From contig NZ_CP133778.1 of NCBI RefSeq assembly GCF_034347405.1, forward strand, positions 3,534,001-3,598,000: a DNA stretch of 64,000 bases, written 5' to 3'. How positions within the stretch are numbered: position 1 is the first letter of the stretch; the number at the start of each line of letters is the position of its first letter. The translations under genes were made by a program, and so were the position numbers. A model generated the notes under the pieces. That model ran no database searches. It saw only the letters and a program-made list of their open reading frames with translations, and was not told the DNA's origin. Source of the stretch: Pseudomonas sp. CCC3.1. GTDB taxonomy: Bacteria; Pseudomonadota; Gammaproteobacteria; Pseudomonadales; Pseudomonadaceae. Of the stretch, positions 52,664 through 61,088 are shown one piece after another.

Positions 52664-53874
52664 TTCATCTCCCACATCGGTTGCAACTTCCCGTCATCAA
52701 GGAAGTGGTAGCGGTTATCCATATAGCCCAGCGAAAACAGGCTCAGTACAAAAAAGTAATACGGCGGCTGCGCAATCTTGACCGCTTCAGGCGTCAGGGT
52801 TTGCGCCATCAGTTGCTCGACCCGCAAGGCTTCTTGCTGTTGCTGTTTCGTTTTGCCCAAGGCGTTGAAGTACGGGAGCAGCGCAGCGGAAAAACCAAAC
52901 GGCCCTACCCCGCTACGCTCACCACTCACGACCTGAACTTTTTCCGGTGGTACGCCATCTTCGATGGTGGCTTGCAGCATGCCGCCCAGGTTGTCGAGCA
53001 TAGGTTTACGCAGGCGGTCGCGGGCAGGCATCAAACCGACCCACATATAGGTGCGGATCGCGTCGTAACTGCCCAGGTCGCCCTTGGTCGGATCAACAAT
53101 AAATTCGCCGGTTTTAGGCCCGGTAGCCCGATAAGTGACCCAATCCGCAACAAAACCGTTGTGAGAAACGGCTTTGATCAAAGTCGCGGTATTTTTCGCT
53201 ATCTGCGCCCACGGCCCTTTGGGATCGACTTCAGCAAAACGCCGCAGTATCGGGATCGGCATGTAACTGGGGTTGAGTTGCCATTGATCTGGCGTGGTCA
53301 GGTCCGGCTTGATAAAGCCAAACTTGCCCGGCATCAGCATCTTGCCTAAACCCGGCAACGTGGCGACTTCCTGCTCCGCGACATTGCGCAGAAGATGCCG
53401 CCCCGCCTCTATGTAGTCGGGGCGATGCCACAGACGCCCGGCTTCAAGTAACGCGTAGGCAAACCACAAGTCGCCATCAGACGCCGAGTTGCTGTCCAGC
53501 AAGACCCACTCGCCTTTCTCGTCCAACCCCCAGAACCAGCCGGGCAAGTGCGTCTTGATGTCACCTTGCGCCAAGTTGTTCTCGCTCCAGCGCCAGAGTT
53601 TTTCGAAGGTCTCGCGGTCGTTGGCCACCAACGCAAAAAACATCGCGTACGACTGCCCCTCTGAAGAACTGTGACGCTGTGGCGTGCTGGCATCCATGAC
53701 ACGGCCGTCCGGCTGCACAAAGTGCTCGACAAAGGTCTGCCATAGCGGCCAGGGCGAGGCGTTGCAACTGTCGGCGCGTGCTGTTACCGGCAACAGCCAG
53801 CTCAACAGCAACGCCAACAGCGCGAGCCCTTGCAAGCGGATAGGCACACCCTTCACACGCGTCATCAAAGGCAC
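52639..53874 (-). CDS. wssD: WssD/BcsZ, periplasmic endo-1,4-beta-glucanase (GH8)
   Basis: The 411-residue product has a signal peptide (LALLALLLSWLLPVTARA) and the glycoside hydrolase family 8 domain. The catalytic glutamate is expected in SSSEGQSYAMFFAL, and SNSASDGDLWFAYALLEA in part matches the GH8 signature with the key aspartate. It trims cellulose in the periplasm. The GTG start has AAAGGA nine bases upstream and lies six bases after bcsB; an ATG at 53865 is an alternative. Confidence 0.9.
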   Translation of the reverse strand: MPLMTRVKGVPIRLQGLALLALLLSWLLPVTARADSCNASPWPLWQTFVEHFVQPDGRVMDASTPQRHSSSEGQSYAMFFALVANDRETFEKLWRWSENNLAQGDIKTHLPGWFWGLDEKGEWVLLDSNSASDGDLWFAYALLEAGRLWHRPDYIEAGRHLLRNVAEQEVATLPGLGKMLMPGKFGFIKPDLTTPDQWQLNPSYMPIPILRRFAEVDPKGPWAQIAKNTATLIKAVSHNGFVADWVTYRATGPKTGEFIVDPTKGDLGSYDAIRTYMWVGLMPARDRLRKPMLDNLGGMLQATIEDGVPPEKVQVVSGERSGVGPFGFSAALLPYFNALGKTKQQQQEALRVEQLMAQTLTPEAVKIAQPPYYFFVLSLFSLGYMDNRYHFLDDGKLQPMWEMKCQRALTQ

Positions 53875-53880
53875 GAGGGT

Positions 53881-56160
53881 TTATCCTTTAAGACGTTTGT
53901 TGGCACGTGCACGCAACGCCAGGTAAGCCAGGCCACTGAGCAGCACCACGCCCAACCCGGTCAGTACCAGCACCCATAGCACATGACGCGACATCAGCCA
54001 TTGCAGGTATTTGATGGTGCCCATGCTGCCGACGTAGTAGCTCTCATCCGCCACCAATGGCTCGATGGCTTTACCCCGCACCACCACCAGACTGCCCTGA
54101 ATGGACTGGGTATAGTCATCACCACCAATCAAGGCATTGGTCACATCAGCCAGGCCTTCAGGTTGGCCGCTGGCGATCACGACCACACTGCGACCGCTCT
54201 TGAGCGGCGACTCAAAGCCCGTCAGGTAAGTGCTGCGAGCCCCTCCCGAGAACGCCATGGCCAGTTTGGTTTTACGCAGATTGGCTTCCGGGTCCGGGCT
54301 GAACCAGTCACGAACGCGCATTGGCAAATCGGACAAATGAAATTTCTGCTGACCATCTGCATCGTAGGCAGGCAGGCGGTCGGCCCACTGCGTCAGCAAC
54401 GGCTGATTATTACCAGAACCGAATACCAGCAGGTCCTTGTCTGCGGCGCTTGCCACCTGAGCGGCCTCGATCACCTGCACACCGACTGCCGGGTAACCGG
54501 TGGACTGGCCAAAACGGCCAAGCACGGCCAAGAAGGCATCCAGCTCTGCGGTGCCGGGATGGTCCGGCAGTACCACGGCGGTTTCTGACAGGTCAGCCAT
54601 ACGGGTAAACGGGAAACCGGCGTCTTTGAACACGCCCAGGTTCGGCATCGCCATAAAGTGATCGTAGCCGGTCAAATCCAGGGTCGACTCAGGGTCGATT
54701 GAGCCGCGCATGTTATCGATGATGATGTCGCGGCATTCACCCTGTTTGATGTAGTCGAACATGTAACGCAGTTGCAGACGTGACTGCAGGGCCACCGAGT
54801 TCAGTGGCAGACGCACGTTGATTTCGCGCTCAAGATTGCCATTGTTGGCTTTCAAGGCACTGAGCACGCCGCTGTCGAGTTTGTCTTCGGACGGCAGACT
54901 CTGCGACTGAATCAGAGCGTCGTTGAAACTGACAATGAACGACGAGTTGTTGGATTTTTCTTGTGGCGTGTAGCGGTACTTGAGGTCCAGCGGGGCCCCG
55001 TCATCACGCCAGGTGAACAGATCCGGCGGGAAGTTCAGTGGCACGGTAATGTCGCCCGGGTTGTAGCCCGACACATTGAATTGCTGTGCAGGCAACAGCT
55101 CGCCGAGCTTGACCTTGCGATCAGTCGGCAACCAGTTCGGCGCGTCATAGGGCTTGCGCGGCTGCACGACAGTGAGGCTGTCAATGACCACATTGTTGCC
55201 CGACAACGCCTGACTACCCAACACCAGTGCCGTCGCGGCACGCTTGAGTTCAGCACTGTCACGGCCGCTGATCACCAACAGCTTGCCATTCGGGTCGTTA
55301 GGGTTAGTGATGATGTTCAAGGTCGGCCCCTTGGCCGCCGGCAACGTCACCCCCCCCACTTGCAGATCACCCGGGCCGCTCAGCAACACCACGGCATTAC
55401 CCGCGGCAGGGATTTGGTTCACACTCGACGAAAACCGGGCCCCGCGATAGCTGGCCATGGCGCCGAACCAGGAAGACAGCGCACCGGCAGCCTCCAGCGT
55501 GACGTTATCGGGCGAGGTCGCAAACACGAACGGCAGGTTCAGTGGTCGCGCATCCCGACGATCAAAGAACGGCAACGGCAAAATCGACAGATCGTTCGGC
55601 AATGCCAAGGGCGCCACGTCGATATTCAAGCGGGTGTCATTGCTGATTTTGGCCCACAAGCTTGAGTGCTGCGGGTCTTCACAACTCATCGTGTAGTGCC
55701 CGATAAATTGCAGGCTCAAACGGTTGAATTCAGTGATGAGGTGCGCAGGAATATCAATCGTCTGCTGCTGAGGCTGCCCGGCCTTGTCTTTGGGCAATGG
55801 CAGGCTGGCGGCCACTTCATCGTTGACCAGCACGTTGATCTGCGACAGATCCGCCAGCAATGCAGGCGAATAAGCGTACTGCAAGTTCAACTTGGCACCC
55901 GTGACGATAGAGTCGGCACGCACGTTGAAGTTGACGCTGTCGGTCGAATCAACACCGCGCAAGGTCATGGGGTAATTACGCCCCAATTGCTTGAGGGTCA
56001 CCGTGTAGCTGTTAGGAGTGGCTGCAGGAGCAGCAGGCGCAGAAGCAGTCTCGGCGAATGCAGTGCCGCCACTCAACGCCAGCCAGGCACATGTCAGGCC
56101 TGCCAGTGCACGACGTGAGTCGCGCAGATTACTGAAAGCGAAAGACTTTGAGTTCATCAC
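53881..56160 (-). CDS. wssC: WssC/BcsB, cellulose synthase periplasmic subunit
   Basis: This 759-residue protein has a signal peptide, two carbohydrate-binding and two flavodoxin-like domains, and a C-terminal membrane anchor (about 728-750: LWVLVLTGLGVVLLSGLAYLAL in part) that docks to BcsA. Family stretches are RLSLQFIGHYTMSCEDPQHSSLW in parts and FMAMPNLGVFKDAGFPFTR in part. The GTG at 56160 overlaps the bcsA stop; an ATG follows one codon later. It leads the growing glucan through the periplasm. Confidence 0.9.
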   Translation of the reverse strand: MMNSKSFAFSNLRDSRRALAGLTCAWLALSGGTAFAETASAPAAPAATPNSYTVTLKQLGRNYPMTLRGVDSTDSVNFNVRADSIVTGAKLNLQYAYSPALLADLSQINVLVNDEVAASLPLPKDKAGQPQQQTIDIPAHLITEFNRLSLQFIGHYTMSCEDPQHSSLWAKISNDTRLNIDVAPLALPNDLSILPLPFFDRRDARPLNLPFVFATSPDNVTLEAAGALSSWFGAMASYRGARFSSSVNQIPAAGNAVVLLSGPGDLQVGGVTLPAAKGPTLNIITNPNDPNGKLLVISGRDSAELKRAATALVLGSQALSGNNVVIDSLTVVQPRKPYDAPNWLPTDRKVKLGELLPAQQFNVSGYNPGDITVPLNFPPDLFTWRDDGAPLDLKYRYTPQEKSNNSSFIVSFNDALIQSQSLPSEDKLDSGVLSALKANNGNLEREINVRLPLNSVALQSRLQLRYMFDYIKQGECRDIIIDNMRGSIDPESTLDLTGYDHFMAMPNLGVFKDAGFPFTRMADLSETAVVLPDHPGTAELDAFLAVLGRFGQSTGYPAVGVQVIEAAQVASAADKDLLVFGSGNNQPLLTQWADRLPAYDADGQQKFHLSDLPMRVRDWFSPDPEANLRKTKLAMAFSGGARSTYLTGFESPLKSGRSVVVIASGQPEGLADVTNALIGGDDYTQSIQGSLVVVRGKAIEPLVADESYYVGSMGTIKYLQWLMSRHVLWVLVLTGLGVVLLSGLAYLALRARANKRLKG

Positions 56161-58385
56161 TTGTCCATTACGTTTTCTAGAGTGGATGGGGCGACACGAC
56201 GACGGTGCAGATGACTGCCCACTTCTATGGTCGTGGCTTTAAAAAGTGCACAGATACCGCGCCAGCCGATACGGGTGACCGCACGCAAGGCAGTCAACGG
56301 GGTATCGACCTGACCGTGTCCCCAGGTTGAAGCCCAGGTATCGGCACGCGAGAACGTGAGGCGTATCAAGTCGCTTTGCTGACGCAAGGTCAAATGATCG
56401 AACTGCACGCCCAGCAACGAGCCACGGCTGAAGGCGATGACAGCCGGAAAGACACTCGGCTGGTCATTACGGAACAAGGACAGTTGCACCCGTGCGCCCT
56501 GAGGCACGCTGACGCCTTCTGGCAAACGCAGGCCCATACCTTTTTGCGAGAAGTCTTGGGTCACGCCCCGAACCACGCGACCATCGGCAAGCGTCAGCAG
56601 CGCTGGCAACTCAGCCGCAACCCGGGGTTCCGAGCGTACCTGACGGGTTTCACTCGCTACCGCCACGGCGGCGCTGGTGATGATCAGGTTGTAGATGGTC
56701 CAGATCAGGTTGATCAGCAACGTGGTAACGGCGGAATCATCGCCTTGTGCAAGCCGTACGAAACCGAAAATCATCCCTGCCAGGTTGAGCACCAGCAGAA
56801 TGATGTACGGACGGGCCAGCTTCCAGTCGAAGAAGGTCTCGTCGATGATGCCGCCCTTGTCCGTTACGTTGAAACCACCGAACTTGGGATTGACCAGCGC
56901 CATCAATACCGGGCCCATGATGTACCAGGCCAGTACTGTCTCGTAGACCTCGTTCCAGAACGAATGCCGGAAACGCCCCTGGATGCTGGAGTTGGTCAAA
57001 CTGGCGTGAAAGATGTGCGGCAACGCGTAGGCCGTGATCATCAGCCCCGTCGCATGGAAGATTTGCGCATCAAAAAACAGGAATGCCAGCGGTGCGGTCA
57101 AGAACACCAAACGCGGCAATCCATAGAAGAAGTGCAACATGGCGTTGAGGTAGCACAAGCGCTGTCCCATGTTCAGGCCCCTGCCGAACAGCGGGTTATC
57201 GGTTCGGAAAATCTGCGCCATGCCCCGAGCCCAGCGAATCCGCTGGCTGATATGGCGCGACAAGCTCTCTGTCGCCAAACCTGCCGCCTGCGGGATCGCC
57301 AGATAGGCCGTGTTGTAACCCGCACGGTTGAGTTTCAGTGCGGTGTGGGCATCCTCGGTCACGGTTTCTACCGCAACGCCGCCCACTTCCAGCAAAGGCT
57401 TACGGCGCAGCACTGCGCAAGAACCGCAGAAGAAGGTCGCGTTCCACAGGTCGTTACCGTCTTGCACCAGGCCGTAAAACAACTCGCCTTCGTTCGGCAC
57501 TGAACGGAAGGTATTGAGGTTTTTCTCGAACGGGTCCGGCGAAAAGAAGAAGTGCGGCGTTTGCAACATCGCAAGCTTGGGATCTTTCAAAAACCAGCCA
57601 ATGCTCACTTGCAGAAACGAACGGGTCGGTACGTGGTCAGCGTCGAAAAAGGCCACGAATTCGCCGCTGGTGACCTTCAATGCTTCGTTGAGGTTACCGG
57701 CCTTGGCGTGGCGGTTGTTGTCACGTGTGATGTAGTTGACGCCGATCTGCTCGCAGAACTCGCGGAAGTCTTCGCGACGGCCATCGTCGAGTACATGGAC
57801 GCGCAATTTGTCCTTGGGCCAGTCAATGGCCTGAGCGGCAAAAATCGTCAGTTTTACGATGTCGAGGGCTTCGTTGTAGGACGGGATAAACACGTCAACC
57901 ACCGGCCATTCACTCGGCGGGCCCTTGAGCAGAACCGGTTGCCGGCGCAGCGGCCAGGCTGTTTGCAGGTAGCCGAATACCAGCACTATCAACGCGTAAA
58001 TTTCTGCCAGCACCAAGCCGTAACCGAACGCCATGTCGACCCAGCTTTCGAACCCCAAAGTCGAGGTCAGCCGCCAGTACATGTAACGCAGCGAGGCAGT
58101 CAGCGAGAGGCCGATCATGATCAGCACGGTCAGACGCCCCGGGATCTTGCGCAGGATCATCGCCGCCGTGAAGCAGCCCAGCGCGAAGATGCACTGCGCG
58201 TACAACTCGAACGGCGCCATGATGATAAAAATCGCCAGCACGCTACACACCAGCGTGGTGCCAATAATCAGCGTGCGGCGTGCCGCATCCGGCCATTGAT
58301 CGATGCGATCGGAAAACGCCTGAGCCAAACGCTGGATGCGAGTGGGCTCGGCGGCTGCTTCAGATTCCGGTGTTGTGTTTATCAC
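56157..58385 (-). CDS. wssB: WssB/BcsA, cellulose synthase catalytic subunit
   Basis: This 742-residue membrane glycosyltransferase (GT2) polymerises UDP-glucose. It shows the D,D,D,QxxRW set: DDG (about 200), DAD (about 246), TED (about 341) and QRIRW (about 380). A PilZ domain at about 575-680 carries RSEPR and DFSQKGMG, the c-di-GMP binding motifs, so activity should depend on c-di-GMP. Helices flank the catalytic loop. The start overlaps the wssA stop by 4 bases and the end overlaps bcsB. All key residues are present. Confidence 0.93.
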   Translation of the reverse strand: MINTTPESEAAAEPTRIQRLAQAFSDRIDQWPDAARRTLIIGTTLVCSVLAIFIIMAPFELYAQCIFALGCFTAAMILRKIPGRLTVLIMIGLSLTASLRYMYWRLTSTLGFESWVDMAFGYGLVLAEIYALIVLVFGYLQTAWPLRRQPVLLKGPPSEWPVVDVFIPSYNEALDIVKLTIFAAQAIDWPKDKLRVHVLDDGRREDFREFCEQIGVNYITRDNNRHAKAGNLNEALKVTSGEFVAFFDADHVPTRSFLQVSIGWFLKDPKLAMLQTPHFFFSPDPFEKNLNTFRSVPNEGELFYGLVQDGNDLWNATFFCGSCAVLRRKPLLEVGGVAVETVTEDAHTALKLNRAGYNTAYLAIPQAAGLATESLSRHISQRIRWARGMAQIFRTDNPLFGRGLNMGQRLCYLNAMLHFFYGLPRLVFLTAPLAFLFFDAQIFHATGLMITAYALPHIFHASLTNSSIQGRFRHSFWNEVYETVLAWYIMGPVLMALVNPKFGGFNVTDKGGIIDETFFDWKLARPYIILLVLNLAGMIFGFVRLAQGDDSAVTTLLINLIWTIYNLIITSAAVAVASETRQVRSEPRVAAELPALLTLADGRVVRGVTQDFSQKGMGLRLPEGVSVPQGARVQLSLFRNDQPSVFPAVIAFSRGSLLGVQFDHLTLRQQSDLIRLTFSRADTWASTWGHGQVDTPLTALRAVTRIGWRGICALFKATTIEVGSHLHRRRVAPSTLENVMDK

Positions 58386-59833
58386 TGGGCTTCAATCCCT
58401 TGAGCGCGCGAGGCTTCGAATCGGGCCTTGAGTTGTTCCCCCAGCAGCAACAGGTCCTCACACGCAGCTGAGGTTTGAGCCATGGCCAATGGGTTACGCC
58501 CATAAGCCAGTGCTTCACCCAGCGTGTTATCCAGAGAAACAACTGCCATCAATTGTTCCCCCAGACGTCGTTTGAGTACCTGGAGCATGTCGCGGGAAAA
58601 CTCACGGCTGGCATCGAACTGATTGACCACATAATTGCAGTGCGAATACGCCGGACGCACATCAGTGGCCCCCAGCACGCGATCTATTTGATCCAGAGTG
58701 ATGAAACTGGCGGCATCGGCGGTGGTGACCACAATCACTTCATCGGCTACATCCAGCGCCTGTTCCAGGAACTGCGTGGAGCCCGTCGGCGTGTCGATGA
58801 TCACCACATCCTGCTCATCCAGATTCATGCGATCCAACTGACGCGCCAGCCAATGCCGGTCCTCCGTCATTTCGCTACCGAGAGAACGGCGCTCGTCGTC
58901 ACTTAAAACGCCGTAAGGCAGCAACAGCGAATCATCAAAGCCGTGCTGCAACCTGTCGTTCCAGTTCTGCCCGGCCATATTGGCACTGCCGATACCCGAC
59001 ACGCTGTGCTCGACACCGAGGTGAAATTGCAACGCGTTTTGCGGATCAAGGTCGATGGCCAGCGTTCGACCGCCACCTATCCTCAAACTGCTGGCAAGCC
59101 CGGCACTCAGCGTGGTTTTGCCCACCCCGCCCTTGAGTGAGACCAACACCACGATATGCGCCTTACACTTCGCCGGACGCGCCTTGGCAGTTGCCTGACG
59201 CAATGCCTCTTCGCTCAAGACGTGCGCCTCGACCTGGCGGGCCTGGATCACTTCGGCGAGCAAGTTGCGCAGTTTGGCTGGAGCCGTTGCAGCAGCAACG
59301 TGCAGCGGCTGTTCTTCACAAGCCTCTGGTGCCGCCAGATTTTCGGGTACAGGAACAGCCGCCGGGATCTCTGCTGTGACAGGAGCGGCCACTACCGCTG
59401 GAGCCTCTGGGGTCTCTGGGGTCTCTGGGGTCTCCAGGACTTCAATGACCTCAGGAAGCTCTGCGATTGGCGCAGCGTGTGCAACTTCCGAGAGCGTTGA
59501 AGTGTCCACCTCTTGTAAAGCAGGTGAGAGCGACGAAGTTTGCGGGGCCGAAGGGATTTCTTGGGCTTGCGGCGTCAGTTCAACCTCTGGAACAACCAGA
59601 GGCGCTACAACCGGCACAGGCGCGGCCTCAACGACAACGTCAGGCACAGCCTCAACCACCGGTACAGCCACAACTTCAGGTTCAGGCATCGCTTGCGGCG
59701 TGACCGCTGCCTTTTCCAGTTCCAGCGCCTCTTGCTTCTCTTTGTAATCGAACTGACTTTCGAACTCGTGATAACTGTCCGAGCTAGCTCCGAACCTACT
59801 GAAAAGATTCGATATGTCGTCTGTACGATTCAT
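58382..59833 (-). CDS. wssA: WssA, BcsQ/MinD-like ATPase with long acidic proline-rich N-terminus
   Basis: The 483-residue protein begins with DDISNLFSRFGASSDSYHEF in part, a motif like the N-termini of BcsO/BcsP cellulose accessory proteins. About 150 residues rich in Ala, Val, Pro and Glu follow (about 45-190), then a MinD/ParA ATPase domain. The deviant Walker A is SLKGGVGKTT and the DIDTPTGS-type Walker B is in VVIIDTPTGSTQF. It is expected to position the cellulose synthase, as BcsQ does. It is the promoter-proximal gene of the wss operon. The linker carries an in-frame 9-base repeat. Confidence 0.88.
   Translation of the reverse strand: MNRTDDISNLFSRFGASSDSYHEFESQFDYKEKQEALELEKAAVTPQAMPEPEVVAVPVVEAVPDVVVEAAPVPVVAPLVVPEVELTPQAQEIPSAPQTSSLSPALQEVDTSTLSEVAHAAPIAELPEVIEVLETPETPETPEAPAVVAAPVTAEIPAAVPVPENLAAPEACEEQPLHVAAATAPAKLRNLLAEVIQARQVEAHVLSEEALRQATAKARPAKCKAHIVVLVSLKGGVGKTTLSAGLASSLRIGGGRTLAIDLDPQNALQFHLGVEHSVSGIGSANMAGQNWNDRLQHGFDDSLLLPYGVLSDDERRSLGSEMTEDRHWLARQLDRMNLDEQDVVIIDTPTGSTQFLEQALDVADEVIVVTTADAASFITLDQIDRVLGATDVRPAYSHCNYVVNQFDASREFSRDMLQVLKRRLGEQLMAVVSLDNTLGEALAYGRNPLAMAQTSAACEDLLLLGEQLKARFEASRAQGIEAQ
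59408..59434. repeat. Three-copy 9-bp tandem repeat inside wssA
   Basis: The unit GGGGTCTCT (plus strand) encodes Pro-Glu-Thr repeats in the linker of WssA. Its length is a multiple of three, so copy-number change would alter the linker without breaking the frame. Confidence 0.65.
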
Positions 59834-60032
59834 AGAGAATTCCCGTGACGCTGACTTTTTATTAAGGGCATATGCCTCGCCACATTACGGACGTCAAAAT
59901 AAGCTATCAAAATGACATCGTCAATATTTTGAATATGCCAGACATAAAATCTTTGTTCCAATTAAAAAAACCCATGTGCAGCGCCATATTTTTGACATAT
60001 AAGGCTTTTTCTTAATTGACGCTACTGAGTCG

Positions 60033-60067
60033 TTTCAGCTCAGCCAACCCTGCCCGCCGAGCTGAAA
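60033..60067. repeat. 9-bp inverted repeat upstream of wss operon
   Basis: TTTCAGCTC (60033-60041) and GAGCTGAAA (60059-60067) are exact reverse complements separated by 17 bases, about 200 bases before the wssA start. It could be a regulator site for the operon. The surrounding DNA from 59834 to 60500 is AT-rich and shows no gene. Confidence 0.4.
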
Positions 60068-60533
60068 GCCCCGATCTACAGGTCTCGCGGCAGAAGCTAG
60101 AGGATTATGCATAAAATCTAAAGGGTTTTCATGATCGTGATACATGTCGGCATTGAATTGACGGGCCCGCACTTCGCGATAATCGGCTGCACACAGCAAT
60201 TCTCAGACCACAACCCCAAACAGAAGCTAAATACGCGCAACTAGAGTCATTTGAATATCACTGCCCCAACAACCAATAGAACAACACCGTCCAAAAGCTT
60301 TACATCGCACACAACATTAATATCGCCCTTAATATCTGACTCTAGCTGGTAATCACCAAACACCACTGTCCTACAGAATATTTCCTTTCGTTAGCCAATA
60401 AATCGCGACTTGGCCTACATAAAATCAAGCCATAAAAGCTTGACCTGCGACAAATTTGGCAGCTATTCCCGAGCTGCAACTCGCCACCCTAGTCAACTGG
60501 CATGAGTTTCGCGGTCTTTTCATCAGGCACAAA

Positions 60534-60553
60534 AAACCCGCCGAAGCGGGTTT
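60534..60553. terminator. Intrinsic terminator-like hairpin with A and T tracts
   Basis: AAACCCGC-CGAA-GCGGGTTT is flanked by A on the left and T on the right, so it could end transcription in both directions. No intact gene is seen directly upstream, which suggests that something was lost here. Confidence 0.6.
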
Positions 60554-60652
60554 TTGTCGGTCTTTGCATCACGCTAAGACTGCAAAGCAATTAAAGAATG
60601 AGCGGGTTGATATAACCCGATATAAAACGCCACAACCACTAAAGAGATAAAA

Positions 60653-60792
60653 ATGAATTATCCGATCTGCATTGAATGAGGCGGCGAGGACAGCGCGACA
60701 GATTTGGACAGACCTATAGTGCAGCCGTCGAAATCGCCCACATCACGCCTGAAAAAATCGCAGAAAACAAAAAAGGGCCCACCTTTCGGTGA
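60653..60792 (+). pseudogene. hicB-like antitoxin remnant
   Basis: The ATG at 60653 opens MNYPICIE and then meets a stop followed by GGEDSATD, the usual start of HicB antitoxins. In another frame QTYSAAVEIAHITPEKIAENKKG in part matches the middle helix of HicB. The segment between (VPDIPG-type core) and the C-terminal helix-turn-helix are missing. No hicA toxin is visible upstream. I recognise the family from memory of its conserved start; the call is moderate. Confidence 0.5.
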
Positions 60793-60798
60793 GCCCTT
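60768..60798 (-). terminator. Terminator of tRNA-Val
   Basis: On the minus strand AGGGCTCACC-GAAA-GGTGGGCCCT forms a strong stem followed by a run of T. It lies 30 bases after the tRNA 3' end. Confidence 0.8.
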
Positions 60799-60827
60799 CT
60801 AGACCGCCCAGCAGAGCGGATTTTGTT

Positions 60828-60904
60828 TGGTAGGCGCGATTGGACTCGAACCAACGACCCCCACCATGTCAAGGTGGTGCTCTAACCAACTGAGCTACGT
60901 GCCT
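60828..60904 (-). tRNA. tRNA-Val (anticodon GAC)
   Basis: The 77-base sequence folds as a cloverleaf with anticodon arm CCACC-TTGACAT-GGTGG, T-loop TTCGAGT and encoded CCA. The acceptor stem AGGCACG against CGCGCCT leaves one A-C mismatch at the fifth pair. The anticodon GAC reads GTC and GTT. Confidence 0.92.
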
Positions 60905-61088
60905 GCTGTGGGGTCGCATTCTATAGATTTGCAGAGGGGTGTCAACACCTTTTTTGCTGCTAACCCTATGAATAGTCGAATTATTTATTTGAGCCCTAAA
61001 AATACGCTGCTGGCGCTGGCTAGCGGGTGGATTTCAACTCAGGTAGCATCGGCTGCACTCGTAAAAAATATAAAACAGAGGTTCCAGA

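Noticed and set aside
50765..52711. 648-codon open frame opposite wssE
   Set aside because: It is a shadow of the TPR-coding strand of bcsC with no recognisable domain.
60456..60650. 64-codon ORF upstream of the hicB remnant
   Set aside because: It spans the bidirectional terminator hairpin at 60534-60553 and has no ribosome site or family match.
59834..60904. Genomic-island attachment site at tRNA-Val
   Set aside because: No second copy of the tRNA 3' end was found in the window and no integrase gene is present.
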